A stretch of 64,000 nt of DNA from Nansenia antarctica. Lineage: Eukaryota > Chordata > Actinopteri > Argentiniformes > Microstomatidae. The position numbers and the translations under genes are program-made. A model generated the notes under the pieces. That model was not told where the DNA came from. It ran no database searches and saw only the letters and a program-made list of their open reading frames with translations. The stretch is taken from positions 24,488,524 through 24,552,523 of the forward strand of contig OZ022353.1 in the NCBI GenBank assembly GCA_963989245.1, read 5' to 3'. This document shows positions 1 through 12,789 of the stretch, piece by piece. Numbering within the stretch: position 1 is the stretch's first letter; the number at the start of each line of letters is the position of its first letter.

Positions 1-3000
1 GTCATGTTATTGAGCTTCCTGCAAATTAGCCACATGCTAAAGGCATCATTCTAACCACCCTGGGTGACAGGAAGGTCGTAGAGACACCATTCAAATGGTT
101 TTCGATTCCCTGGGTTCTCCCCTATCCGGGGGCGTTGGAATTCTTCTCCTAAAACACGGGGAAGCACAGTTATTAACCCCCGGTAAGAGTCACACTACGG
201 GGCGTATAACGCTGGCTACGAATGTGGTAGAAACACAAGGTTTTCATATTTAAGTTCATTAGGTCTACACGGTCATTTTAAGCCTAACCCCAGCCCTCTA
301 CGACCCCGGGAAGTCATGTTATTGAGCTTCCTGCAAATTAGCCACATGCTAAAGGCATCATTCTAACCACCCTGGGTGACAGGAAGGTCGTAGAGACACC
401 ATTCAAATGGTTTTCGATTCCCTGGGTTCTCCCCTATCCGGGGGCGTTGGAATTCTTCTCCTAAAACACGGGGAAGCACAGTTATTAACCCCCGGTAAGA
501 GTCACACTACGGGGCGTATAACGCTGGCTACGAATGTGGTAGAAACACAAGGTTTTCATATTTAAGTTCATTAGGTCTACACGGTCATTTTAAGCCTAAC
601 CCCAGCCCTCTACGACCCCGGGAAGTCATGTTATTGAGCTTCCTGCAAATTAGCCACATGCTAAAGGCATCATTCTAACCACCCTGGGTGACAGGAAGGT
701 CGTAGAGACACCATTCAAATGGTTTTCGATTCCCTGGGTTCTCCCCTATCCGGGGGCGTTGGAATTCTTCTCCTAAAACACGGGGAAGCACAGTTATTAA
801 CCCCCGGTAAGAGTCACACTACGGGGCGTATAACGCTGGCTACGAATGTGGTAGAAACACAAGGTTTTCATATTTAAGTTCATTAGGTCTACACGGTCAT
901 TTTAAGCCTAACCCCAGCCCTCTACGACCCCGGGAAGTCATGTTATTGAGCTTCCTGCAAATTAGCCACATGCTAAAGGCATCATTCTAACCACCCTGGG
1001 TGACAGGAAGGTCGTAGAGACACCATTCAAATGGTTTTCGATTCCCTGGGTTCTCCCCTATCCGGGGGCGTTGGAATTCTTCTCCTAAAACACGGGGAAG
1101 CACAGTTATTAACCCCCGGTAAGAGTCACACTACGGGGCGTATAACGCTGGCTACGAATGTGGTAGAAACACAAGGTTTTCATATTTAAGTTCATTAGGT
1201 CTACACGGTCATTTTAAGCCTAACCCCAGCCCTCTACGACCCCGGGAAGTCATGTTATTGAGCTTCCTGCAAATTAGCCACATGCTAAAGGCATCATTCT
1301 AACCACCCTGGGTGACAGGAAGGTCGTAGAGACACCATTCAAATGGTTTTCGATTCCCTGGGTTCTCCCCTATCCGGGGGCGTTGGAATTCTTCTCCTAA
1401 AACACGGGGAAGCACAGTTATTAACCCCCGGTAAGAGTCACACTACGGGGCGTATAACGCTGGCTACGAATGTGGTAGAAACACAAGGTTTTCATATTTA
1501 AGTTCATTAGGTCTACACGGTCATTTTAAGCCTAACCCCAGCCCTCTACGACCCCGGGAAGTCATGTTATTGAGCTTCCTGCAAATTAGCCACATGCTAA
1601 AGGCATCATTCTAACCACCCTGGGTGACAGGAAGGTCGTAGAGACACCATTCAAATGGTTTTCGATTCCCTGGGTTCTCCCCTATCCGGGGGCGTTGGAA
1701 TTCTTCTCCTAAAACACGGGGAAGCACAGTTATTAACCCCCGGTAAGAGTCACACTACGGGGCGTATAACGCTGGCTACGAATGTGGTAGAAACACAAGG
1801 TTTTCATATTTAAGTTCATTAGGTCTACACGGTCATTTTAAGCCTAACCCCAGCCCTCTACGACCCCGGGAAGTCATGTTATTGAGCTTCCTGCAAATTA
1901 GCCACATGCTAAAGGCATCATTCTAACCACCCTGGGTGACAGGAAGGTCGTAGAGACACCATTCAAATGGTTTTCGATTCCCTGGGTTCTCCCCTATCCG
2001 GGGGCGTTGGAATTCTTCTCCTAAAACACGGGGAAGCACAGTTATTAACCCCCGGTAAGAGTCACACTACGGGGCGTATAACGCTGGCTACGAATGTGGT
2101 AGAAACACAAGGTTTTCATATTTAAGTTCATTAGGTCTACACGGTCATTTTAAGCCTAACCCCAGCCCTCTACGACCCCGGGAAGTCATGTTATTGAGCT
2201 TCCTGCAAATTAGCCACATGCTAAAGGCATCATTCTAACCACCCTGGGTGACAGGAAGGTCGTAGAGACACCATTCAAATGGTTTTCGATTCCCTGGGTT
2301 CTCCCCTATCCGGGGGCGTTGGAATTCTTCTCCTAAAACACGGGGAAGCACAGTTATTAACCCCCGGTAAGAGTCACACTACGGGGCGTATAACGCTGGC
2401 TACGAATGTGGTAGAAACACAAGGTTTTCATATTTAAGTTCATTAGGTCTACACGGTCATTTTAAGCCTAACCCCAGCCCTCTACGACCCCGGGAAGTCA
2501 TGTTATTGAGCTTCCTGCAAATTAGCCACATGCTAAAGGCATCATTCTAACCACCCTGGGTGACAGGAAGGTCGTAGAGACACCATTCAAATGGTTTTCG
2601 ATTCCCTGGGTTCTCCCCTATCCGGGGGCGTTGGAATTCTTCTCCTAAAACACGGGGAAGCACAGTTATTAACCCCCGGTAAGAGTCACACTACGGGGCG
2701 TATAACGCTGGCTACGAATGTGGTAGAAACACAAGGTTTTCATATTTAAGTTCATTAGGTCTACACGGTCATTTTAAGCCTAACCCCAGCCCTCTACGAC
2801 CCCGGGAAGTCATGTTATTGAGCTTCCTGCAAATTAGCCACATGCTAAAGGCATCATTCTAACCACCCTGGGTGACAGGAAGGTCGTAGAGACACCATTC
2901 AAATGGTTTTCGATTCCCTGGGTTCTCCCCTATCCGGGGGCGTTGGAATTCTTCTCCTAAAACACGGGGAAGCACAGTTATTAACCCCCGGTAAGAGTCA

Positions 3001-6000
3001 CACTACGGGGCGTATAACGCTGGCTACGAATGTGGTAGAAACACAAGGTTTTCATATTTAAGTTCATTAGGTCTACACGGTCATTTTAAGCCTAACCCCA
3101 GCCCTCTACGACCCCGGGAAGTCATGTTATTGAGCTTCCTGCAAATTAGCCACATGCTAAAGGCATCATTCTAACCACCCTGGGTGACAGGAAGGTCGTA
3201 GAGACACCATTCAAATGGTTTTCGATTCCCTGGGTTCTCCCCTATCCGGGGGCGTTGGAATTCTTCTCCTAAAACACGGGGAAGCACAGTTATTAACCCC
3301 CGGTAAGAGTCACACTACGGGGCGTATAACGCTGGCTACGAATGTGGTAGAAACACAAGGTTTTCATATTTAAGTTCATTAGGTCTACACGGTCATTTTA
3401 AGCCTAACCCCAGCCCTCTACGACCCCGGGAAGTCATGTTATTGAGCTTCCTGCAAATTAGCCACATGCTAAAGGCATCATTCTAACCACCCTGGGTGAC
3501 AGGAAGGTCGTAGAGACACCATTCAAATGGTTTTCGATTCCCTGGGTTCTCCCCTATCCGGGGGCGTTGGAATTCTTCTCCTAAAACACGGGGAAGCACA
3601 GTTATTAACCCCCGGTAAGAGTCACACTACGGGGCGTATAACGCTGGCTACGAATGTGGTAGAAACACAAGGTTTTCATATTTAAGTTCATTAGGTCTAC
3701 ACGGTCATTTTAAGCCTAACCCCAGCCCTCTACGACCCCGGGAAGTCATGTTATTGAGCTTCCTGCAAATTAGCCACATGCTAAAGGCATCATTCTAACC
3801 ACCCTGGGTGACAGGAAGGTCGTAGAGACACCATTCAAATGGTTTTCGATTCCCTGGGTTCTCCCCTATCCGGGGGCGTTGGAATTCTTCTCCTAAAACA
3901 CGGGGAAGCACAGTTATTAACCCCCGGTAAGAGTCACACTACGGGGCGTATAACGCTGGCTACGAATGTGGTAGAAACACAAGGTTTTCATATTTAAGTT
4001 CATTAGGTCTACACGGTCATTTTAAGCCTAACCCCAGCCCTCTACGACCCCGGGAAGTCATGTTATTGAGCTTCCTGCAAATTAGCCACATGCTAAAGGC
4101 ATCATTCTAACCACCCTGGGTGACAGGAAGGTCGTAGAGACACCATTCAAATGGTTTTCGATTCCCTGGGTTCTCCCCTATCCGGGGGCGTTGGAATTCT
4201 TCTCCTAAAACACGGGGAAGCACAGTTATTAACCCCCGGTAAGAGTCACACTACGGGGCGTATAACGCTGGCTACGAATGTGGTAGAAACACAAGGTTTT
4301 CATATTTAAGTTCATTAGGTCTACACGGTCATTTTAAGCCTAACCCCAGCCCTCTACGACCCCGGGAAGTCATGTTATTGAGCTTCCTGCAAATTAGCCA
4401 CATGCTAAAGGCATCATTCTAACCACCCTGGGTGACAGGAAGGTCGTAGAGACACCATTCAAATGGTTTTCGATTCCCTGGGTTCTCCCCTATCCGGGGG
4501 CGTTGGAATTCTTCTCCTAAAACACGGGGAAGCACAGTTATTAACCCCCGGTAAGAGTCACACTACGGGGCGTATAACGCTGGCTACGAATGTGGTAGAA
4601 ACACAAGGTTTTCATATTTAAGTTCATTAGGTCTACACGGTCATTTTAAGCCTAACCCCAGCCCTCTACGACCCCGGGAAGTCATGTTATTGAGCTTCCT
4701 GCAAATTAGCCACATGCTAAAGGCATCATTCTAACCACCCTGGGTGACAGGAAGGTCGTAGAGACACCATTCAAATGGTTTTCGATTCCCTGGGTTCTCC
4801 CCTATCCGGGGGCGTTGGAATTCTTCTCCTAAAACACGGGGAAGCACAGTTATTAACCCCCGGTAAGAGTCACACTACGGGGCGTATAACGCTGGCTACG
4901 AATGTGGTAGAAACACAAGGTTTTCATATTTAAGTTCATTAGGTCTACACGGTCATTTTAAGCCTAACCCCAGCCCTCTACGACCCCGGGAAGTCATGTT
5001 ATTGAGCTTCCTGCAAATTAGCCACATGCTAAAGGCATCATTCTAACCACCCTGGGTGACAGGAAGGTCGTAGAGACACCATTCAAATGGTTTTCGATTC
5101 CCTGGGTTCTCCCCTATCCGGGGGCGTTGGAATTCTTCTCCTAAAACACGGGGAAGCACAGTTATTAACCCCCGGTAAGAGTCACACTACGGGGCGTATA
5201 ACGCTGGCTACGAATGTGGTAGAAACACAAGGTTTTCATATTTAAGTTCATTAGGTCTACACGGTCATTTTAAGCCTAACCCCAGCCCTCTACGACCCCG
5301 GGAAGTCATGTTATTGAGCTTCCTGCAAATTAGCCACATGCTAAAGGCATCATTCTAACCACCCTGGGTGACAGGAAGGTCGTAGAGACACCATTCAAAT
5401 GGTTTTCGATTCCCTGGGTTCTCCCCTATCCGGGGGCGTTGGAATTCTTCTCCTAAAACACGGGGAAGCACAGTTATTAACCCCCGGTAAGAGTCACACT
5501 ACGGGGCGTATAACGCTGGCTACGAATGTGGTAGAAACACAAGGTTTTCATATTTAAGTTCATTAGGTCTACACGGTCATTTTAAGCCTAACCCCAGCCC
5601 TCTACGACCCCGGGAAGTCATGTTATTGAGCTTCCTGCAAATTAGCCACATGCTAAAGGCATCATTCTAACCACCCTGGGTGACAGGAAGGTCGTAGAGA
5701 CACCATTCAAATGGTTTTCGATTCCCTGGGTTCTCCCCTATCCGGGGGCGTTGGAATTCTTCTCCTAAAACACGGGGAAGCACAGTTATTAACCCCCGGT
5801 AAGAGTCACACTACGGGGCGTATAACGCTGGCTACGAATGTGGTAGAAACACAAGGTTTTCATATTTAAGTTCATTAGGTCTACACGGTCATTTTAAGCC
5901 TAACCCCAGCCCTCTACGACCCCGGGAAGTCATGTTATTGAGCTTCCTGCAAATTAGCCACATGCTAAAGGCATCATTCTAACCACCCTGGGTGACAGGA

Positions 6001-9000
6001 AGGTCGTAGAGACACCATTCAAATGGTTTTCGATTCCCTGGGTTCTCCCCTATCCGGGGGCGTTGGAATTCTTCTCCTAAAACACGGGGAAGCACAGTTA
6101 TTAACCCCCGGTAAGAGTCACACTACGGGGCGTATAACGCTGGCTACGAATGTGGTAGAAACACAAGGTTTTCATATTTAAGTTCATTAGGTCTACACGG
6201 TCATTTTAAGCCTAACCCCAGCCCTCTACGACCCCGGGAAGTCATGTTATTGAGCTTCCTGCAAATTAGCCACATGCTAAAGGCATCATTCTAACCACCC
6301 TGGGTGACAGGAAGGTCGTAGAGACACCATTCAAATGGTTTTCGATTCCCTGGGTTCTCCCCTATCCGGGGGCGTTGGAATTCTTCTCCTAAAACACGGG
6401 GAAGCACAGTTATTAACCCCCGGTAAGAGTCACACTACGGGGCGTATAACGCTGGCTACGAATGTGGTAGAAACACAAGGTTTTCATATTTAAGTTCATT
6501 AGGTCTACACGGTCATTTTAAGCCTAACCCCAGCCCTCTACGACCCCGGGAAGTCATGTTATTGAGCTTCCTGCAAATTAGCCACATGCTAAAGGCATCA
6601 TTCTAACCACCCTGGGTGACAGGAAGGTCGTAGAGACACCATTCAAATGGTTTTCGATTCCCTGGGTTCTCCCCTATCCGGGGGCGTTGGAATTCTTCTC
6701 CTAAAACACGGGGAAGCACAGTTATTAACCCCCGGTAAGAGTCACACTACGGGGCGTATAACGCTGGCTACGAATGTGGTAGAAACACAAGGTTTTCATA
6801 TTTAAGTTCATTAGGTCTACACGGTCATTTTAAGCCTAACCCCAGCCCTCTACGACCCCGGGAAGTCATGTTATTGAGCTTCCTGCAAATTAGCCACATG
6901 CTAAAGGCATCATTCTAACCACCCTGGGTGACAGGAAGGTCGTAGAGACACCATTCAAATGGTTTTCGATTCCCTGGGTTCTCCCCTATCCGGGGGCGTT
7001 GGAATTCTTCTCCTAAAACACGGGGAAGCACAGTTATTAACCCCCGGTAAGAGTCACACTACGGGGCGTATAACGCTGGCTACGAATGTGGTAGAAACAC
7101 AAGGTTTTCATATTTAAGTTCATTAGGTCTACACGGTCATTTTAAGCCTAACCCCAGCCCTCTACGACCCCGGGAAGTCATGTTATTGAGCTTCCTGCAA
7201 ATTAGCCACATGCTAAAGGCATCATTCTAACCACCCTGGGTGACAGGAAGGTCGTAGAGACACCATTCAAATGGTTTTCGATTCCCTGGGTTCTCCCCTA
7301 TCCGGGGGCGTTGGAATTCTTCTCCTAAAACACGGGGAAGCACAGTTATTAACCCCCGGTAAGAGTCACACTACGGGGCGTATAACGCTGGCTACGAATG
7401 TGGTAGAAACACAAGGTTTTCATATTTAAGTTCATTAGGTCTACACGGTCATTTTAAGCCTAACCCCAGCCCTCTACGACCCCGGGAAGTCATGTTATTG
7501 AGCTTCCTGCAAATTAGCCACATGCTAAAGGCATCATTCTAACCACCCTGGGTGACAGGAAGGTCGTAGAGACACCATTCAAATGGTTTTCGATTCCCTG
7601 GGTTCTCCCCTATCCGGGGGCGTTGGAATTCTTCTCCTAAAACACGGGGAAGCACAGTTATTAACCCCCGGTAAGAGTCACACTACGGGGCGTATAACGC
7701 TGGCTACGAATGTGGTAGAAACACAAGGTTTTCATATTTAAGTTCATTAGGTCTACACGGTCATTTTAAGCCTAACCCCAGCCCTCTACGACCCCGGGAA
7801 GTCATGTTATTGAGCTTCCTGCAAATTAGCCACATGCTAAAGGCATCATTCTAACCACCCTGGGTGACAGGAAGGTCGTAGAGACACCATTCAAATGGTT
7901 TTCGATTCCCTGGGTTCTCCCCTATCCGGGGGCGTTGGAATTCTTCTCCTAAAACACGGGGAAGCACAGTTATTAACCCCCGGTAAGAGTCACACTACGG
8001 GGCGTATAACGCTGGCTACGAATGTGGTAGAAACACAAGGTTTTCATATTTAAGTTCATTAGGTCTACACGGTCATTTTAAGCCTAACCCCAGCCCTCTA
8101 CGACCCCGGGAAGTCATGTTATTGAGCTTCCTGCAAATTAGCCACATGCTAAAGGCATCATTCTAACCACCCTGGGTGACAGGAAGGTCGTAGAGACACC
8201 ATTCAAATGGTTTTCGATTCCCTGGGTTCTCCCCTATCCGGGGGCGTTGGAATTCTTCTCCTAAAACACGGGGAAGCACAGTTATTAACCCCCGGTAAGA
8301 GTCACACTACGGGGCGTATAACGCTGGCTACGAATGTGGTAGAAACACAAGGTTTTCATATTTAAGTTCATTAGGTCTACACGGTCATTTTAAGCCTAAC
8401 CCCAGCCCTCTACGACCCCGGGAAGTCATGTTATTGAGCTTCCTGCAAATTAGCCACATGCTAAAGGCATCATTCTAACCACCCTGGGTGACAGGAAGGT
8501 CGTAGAGACACCATTCAAATGGTTTTCGATTCCCTGGGTTCTCCCCTATCCGGGGGCGTTGGAATTCTTCTCCTAAAACACGGGGAAGCACAGTTATTAA
8601 CCCCCGGTAAGAGTCACACTACGGGGCGTATAACGCTGGCTACGAATGTGGTAGAAACACAAGGTTTTCATATTTAAGTTCATTAGGTCTACACGGTCAT
8701 TTTAAGCCTAACCCCAGCCCTCTACGACCCCGGGAAGTCATGTTATTGAGCTTCCTGCAAATTAGCCACATGCTAAAGGCATCATTCTAACCACCCTGGG
8801 TGACAGGAAGGTCGTAGAGACACCATTCAAATGGTTTTCGATTCCCTGGGTTCTCCCCTATCCGGGGGCGTTGGAATTCTTCTCCTAAAACACGGGGAAG
8901 CACAGTTATTAACCCCCGGTAAGAGTCACACTACGGGGCGTATAACGCTGGCTACGAATGTGGTAGAAACACAAGGTTTTCATATTTAAGTTCATTAGGT

Positions 9001-10182
9001 CTACACGGTCATTTTAAGCCTAACCCCAGCCCTCTACGACCCCGGGAAGTCATGTTATTGAGCTTCCTGCAAATTAGCCACATGCTAAAGGCATCATTCT
9101 AACCACCCTGGGTGACAGGAAGGTCGTAGAGACACCATTCAAATGGTTTTCGATTCCCTGGGTTCTCCCCTATCCGGGGGCGTTGGAATTCTTCTCCTAA
9201 AACACGGGGAAGCACAGTTATTAACCCCCGGTAAGAGTCACACTACGGGGCGTATAACGCTGGCTACGAATGTGGTAGAAACACAAGGTTTTCATATTTA
9301 AGTTCATTAGGTCTACACGGTCATTTTAAGCCTAACCCCAGCCCTCTACGACCCCGGGAAGTCATGTTATTGAGCTTCCTGCAAATTAGCCACATGCTAA
9401 AGGCATCATTCTAACCACCCTGGGTGACAGGAAGGTCGTAGAGACACCATTCAAATGGTTTTCGATTCCCTGGGTTCTCCCCTATCCGGGGGCGTTGGAA
9501 TTCTTCTCCTAAAACACGGGGAAGCACAGTTATTAACCCCCGGTAAGAGTCACACTACGGGGCGTATAACGCTGGCTACGAATGTGGTAGAAACACAAGG
9601 TTTTCATATTTAAGTTCATTAGGTCTACACGGTCATTTTAAGCCTAACCCCAGCCCTCTACGACCCCGGGAAGTCATGTTATTGAGCTTCCTGCAAATTA
9701 GCCACATGCTAAAGGCATCATTCTAACCACCCTGGGTGACAGGAAGGTCGTAGAGACACCATTCAAATGGTTTTCGATTCCCTGGGTTCTCCCCTATCCG
9801 GGGGCGTTGGAATTCTTCTCCTAAAACACGGGGAAGCACAGTTATTAACCCCCGGTAAGAGTCACACTACGGGGCGTATAACGCTGGCTACGAATGTGGT
9901 AGAAACACAAGGTTTTCATATTTAAGTTCATTAGGTCTACACGGTCATTTTAAGCCTAACCCCAGCCCTCTACGACCCCGGGAAGTCATGTTATTGAGCT
10001 TCCTGCAAATTAGCCACATGCTAAAGGCATCATTCTAACCACCCTGGGTGACAGGAAGGTCGTAGAGACACCATTCAAATGGTTTTCGATTCCCTGGGTT
10101 CTCCCCTATCCGGGGGCGTTGGAATTCTTCTCCTAAAACACGGGGAAGCACAGTTATTAACCCCCGGTAAGAGTCACACTAC
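1..10182. repeat. 312-bp satellite array, about 32.6 monomers
   Basis: The sequence returns in register every 312 bases; for example GTCATGTTATTGAGC starts at 1, 313, 625 and 1561, and the pattern holds to 10182, where it breaks into a different sequence. By eye the monomers are identical. Each monomer carries one EcoRI site (GAATTC) and one SmaI site (CCCGGG). No reading frame of useful length is open in either direction, so it is non-coding. The left end is cut by the window edge, so the true array is longer. Monomers elsewhere in the window carry variants not seen here (CTATGAATG for CTACGAATG, TTCGGTTCC for TTCGATTCC). Confidence 0.97.
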
Positions 10183-10294
10183 ATAGTGCATAGTCCACCC
10201 ATAGTGGACATAACATGCCAATGAAAGCCGTGAAAGCCAATGTCCGCGATTCCACAGTGATCAGTACAAGTTTTAAACAGTCGAATTTATCAGT

Positions 10295-10369
10295 TCCTCC
10301 GTGGCGCAACGCGTTCGTCCGTGCGCGACTCATTCAGAGGTACAGGGTTCGAATCCCAGGTCTGGCGGA
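10295..10369 (+). repeat. tRNA-like sequence (probable SINE head), copy A1
   Basis: A 75-base segment with an A-box-like TGGCGCAACGCG and a B-box GGTTCGAATCC. The 5' end TCCTCCG can pair with the 3' end TGGCGGA at six of seven positions, and the T-arm has the TTCGAAT loop. The anticodon arm is degenerate (CTC, loop ATTCA, GAG), so it is unlikely to be a working tRNA. It is followed by a purine-rich tail, as expected of a tRNA-derived SINE. Box A and box B could still recruit RNA polymerase III; that is inference. Confidence 0.7.
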
Positions 10370-10944
10370 TGGCCCCCCGAGTGCGCGCGGAGAGAGAGAG
10401 AGAGAAAATAAAGACAATAAGATTTTACGTTTTTGATGGCAGACAGTAAGTCTGTCCCTTATAATATATATTTTTTCAGAGTAGCACATGTGTTGTGTGA
10501 TAGGAAGGTCGTAGAGACACCATTCAAATGGTTTTCGATTCCCTGGGTTCTCCCCTATCCGGGGGCGTTGGAATTCTTCTCCTAAAACACGGGGAAGCAC
10601 AGTTATTAACCCCGAGAGAGAGGATCAAAGATCGAGTATTTTGCGTTTTGGATAGCAGAGTGTAAGTGTGTAAGTCTGTACTATCTAATATTTATATTTT
10701 GGAACATCTCTGTGAACCAGGGAGAAACGGAGTTTCGCATTCATGGACTTCCGCACTGTGTCTGTCTCACTGCCAGCCTGCACGGGCTTTGTGGGAGGAG
10801 CTACGGAGCCGGCTCGCGTTGACTTCGGAGAACTCCGGCGATCTTCGGAAAACTGTGTCCGCGACCATTATCAGACCTGCTGGACGTGTCTGTGCGCGTG
10901 TGTGACTGGATGTCTACATTCAATGTGTCTCACCGTGTGACTGG

Positions 10945-11128
10945 ATGTGTGTGTGTATATATGTGTTAATGAGCTGTATGAGTGTGTGTATGTGGATGTG
11001 TATGAGTGTGGATGTGTGTGTATGAGTATGTGTGGATGAGTATGTGTATATGTGTGTGGATGTGTGTATGAGTATGTGTGTGGATGTGTGTGTATGAGTA
11101 TGTGGATATGAGTATGTGTGTGTATGAG
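10945..11128. repeat. Degenerate GT-rich tract of copy A1
   Basis: An irregular run of TGTGTG, TGGATG and TATGAG motifs followed by A(10). It begins with a single TGTTAATGAGCTGTATG motif, the same motif that forms long tandem arrays at 29781, 38236 and 53000. The tract recurs in every type A copy, with a short extra GTGTGGATCTGTGAGTAT segment in A2, A4-A8, A10 and A11 but not in A1 or A3. Confidence 0.85.
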
Positions 11129-11138
11129 TAAAAAAAAA

Positions 11139-11860
11139 AGTGGGCGGAGCTTAAATCAAAGTGGGAGGAGCTTAAGTCAAAGTGGGCGGAGCTTAAATCA
11201 AAGTGGGAGGAGCTTGTGTATAAGTGGGCGGAGCTTAAGTCAAAGTGGGCGGAGCTTAAATCAAAGTGGGAGGAGCTTAAGTCAAAGTGGGCGGAGCTTA
11301 AATCAAAGTGGGAGGAGCTTGTGTATAAGTGGGCGGAGCTTAAGTCAAAGTGGGCGGAGCTTAAATCAAAGTGGGAGGAGCTTAAGTCAAAGTGGGCGGA
11401 GCTTAAATCAAAGTGGGAGGAGCTTGTGTATAAGTGGGCGGAGCTTAAGTCAAAGTGGGCGGAGCTTAAATCAAAGTGGGAGGAGCTTAAGTCAAAGTGG
11501 GCGGAGCTTAAATCAAAGTGGGAGGAGCTTGTGTAAAAGTGGGCGGAGCTTAAATCAAAGTGGGAGGAGCTTAAATCAAAGTGGGAGGAGCTTGTGTAAA
11601 AGTGGGCGGAGCTTAAATCAAAGTGGGAGGAGCTTGTGTAAAAGTGGGCGGAGCTTAAATCAAAGTGGGAGGAGCTTAAATCAAAGTGGGCGGAGCTTAA
11701 GTCAAAGTGGGCGGAGCTTAAGTCAAAGTGGGCGGAGCTTAAATCAAAGTGGGCGGAGCTTAAGTCAAAGTGGGAGGAGCTTACGTCAAAGTGGGCGGAG
11801 CTTAAATCAAAGTGGGAGGAGCTTGTGTAAAAGTGGGCGGAGCTTAAATCAAAGTGGGAG
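11139..11860. repeat. 21-bp GC-box minisatellite, copy A1 (about 34 units)
   Basis: Unit core GTGGGCGGAGCTTAA followed by ATCAAA or GTCAAA. Two main variants alternate: GGGCGG (a consensus GC box) and GGGAGG. A higher-order unit of five monomers (105 bp), starting with a GTGTATAA-type monomer, repeats three times from about 11216. Both strands are open over long stretches simply because 21 is divisible by three and the unit lacks stops. Confidence 0.95.
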
Positions 11861-11924
11861 GGTATGCGTATGCAGATGCTGAGTGCTGCCAGGCTCACTC
11901 AGGTATATGTGTCTGTCTCCCTCC

Positions 11925-11937
11925 AGTGGTGGTAAGT
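11925..11937 (+). other. Splice-site-like pair in the type A tail
   Basis: A pyrimidine-rich TGTCTGTCTCCCTCCAG ends in AG at 11925-11926, and a strong donor-like GTAAGT begins at 11932, leaving only TGGTG between them. The pair recurs unchanged in the other type A tails (for example near 14096, 16163, 18330, 20082, 23844, 38674, 41418, 43465). No coding context supports use; it may be chance. Confidence 0.25.
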
Positions 11938-12044
11938 GGAAGTGGCGCAGCTATTCCCTTATTCGGGGAAAGGTGAACACATGTGTGTCACGTTCACCAA
12001 ATGAGGGACCGGACTGACAGAGTAGCACATGTGTTGTGTGATAG

Positions 12045-12677
12045 TCACACTACGGGGCGTATAACGCTGGCTATGAATGTGGTAGAAACACAAGGTTTTC
12101 ATATTTAAGTTCATTAGGTCTACACGGTCATTTTAAGCCTAACCCCAGCCCTCTACGACCCCGGGAAGTCATGTTATTGAGCTTCCTGCAAATTAGCCAC
12201 ATGCTAAAGGCATCATTCTAACCACCCTGGGTGACAGGAAGGTCGTAGAGACACCATTCAAATGGTTTTCGGTTCCCTGGGTTCTCCCCTATCCGGGGGC
12301 GTTGGAATTCTTCTCCTAAAACACGGGGAAGCACAGTTATTAACCCCCGGTAAGAGTCACACTACGGGGCGTATAACGCTGGCTACGAATGTGGTAGAAA
12401 CACAAGGTTTTCATATTTAAGTTCATTAGGTCTACACGGTCATTTTAAGCCTAACCCCAGCCCTCTACGACCCCGGGAAGTCATGTTATTGAGCTTCCTG
12501 CAAATTAGCCACATGCTAAAGGCATCATTCTAACCACCCTGGGTGACAGGAAGGTCGTAGAGACACCATTCAAATGGTTTTCGGTTCCCTGGGTTCTCCC
12601 CTATCCGGGGGCGTTGGAATTCTTCTCCTAAAACACGGGGAAGCACAGTTATTAACCCCCGGTAAGAGTCACACTAC
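12045..12677. repeat. 312-bp satellite island, two monomers
   Basis: Two monomers plus the shared 9-bp TCACACTAC at both ends. Both carry TTCGGTTCC, and the first has CTATGAATG, unlike the long array at the left edge. Confidence 0.95.
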
Positions 12678-12789
12678 ATAGTGCATAGTCCACCCATAGT
12701 GGACATAACATGCCAATGAAAGCCGTGAAAGCCAATGTCCGCGATTCCACAGTGATCAGTACAAGTTTTAAACAGTCGAATTTATCAGT

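Larger units (their letters stand above)
10183..12044. repeat. Type A composite repeat, copy A1 (full length)
   Basis: Starts where the 312-bp array breaks after TCACACTAC. Order of parts: leader with repeated CATAGTG motifs (10183-10294); tRNA-like head (10295-10369); GA-rich tract and an AT-rich module ending near 10502; a 111-bp piece of the 312-bp monomer (10503-10613); a GC-rich module (10614-10940); GT-rich tract; A(10); 21-bp array; 180-bp tail ending in GTGTTGTGTGATAG. The AT-rich module and the start of the GC-rich module resemble each other (purine tract, TTTT-G-TGG/TAG-CAGA, GTAAGTCTGT, AT-rich run), so the unit itself contains an old internal duplication. A frame of about 79 codons at 10666-10905 recurs in every copy but has no recognisable domain; I do not call it a gene. 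Confidence 0.9.

Noticed and set aside
270..310. Telomere-type repeat
   Set aside because: Only a single CCTAACCCC occurs per monomer, with no tandem TTAGGG.
1..312. CENP-B box in the 312-bp monomer
   Set aside because: TTCGATTCCCTGGGTT is the closest match but lacks the required A and the CGGG at the right spacing; no match was found on the other strand.
10295..10369. Functional tRNA gene
   Set aside because: Box A and box B are present, but the anticodon arm is collapsed and the segment lies inside repeats. The same holds for 37576-37649, where the best anticodon loop has only 4 bases.
10666..10905. A frame of about 79 codons that recurs in every type A copy
   Set aside because: No domain is recognised, an overlapping frame at 10743-10940 is also open, and its conservation is explained by recent repeat duplication.
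11139..11860. CRISPR array
   Set aside because: The units are directly adjacent 21-bp monomers without unique spacers, in a eukaryotic context.
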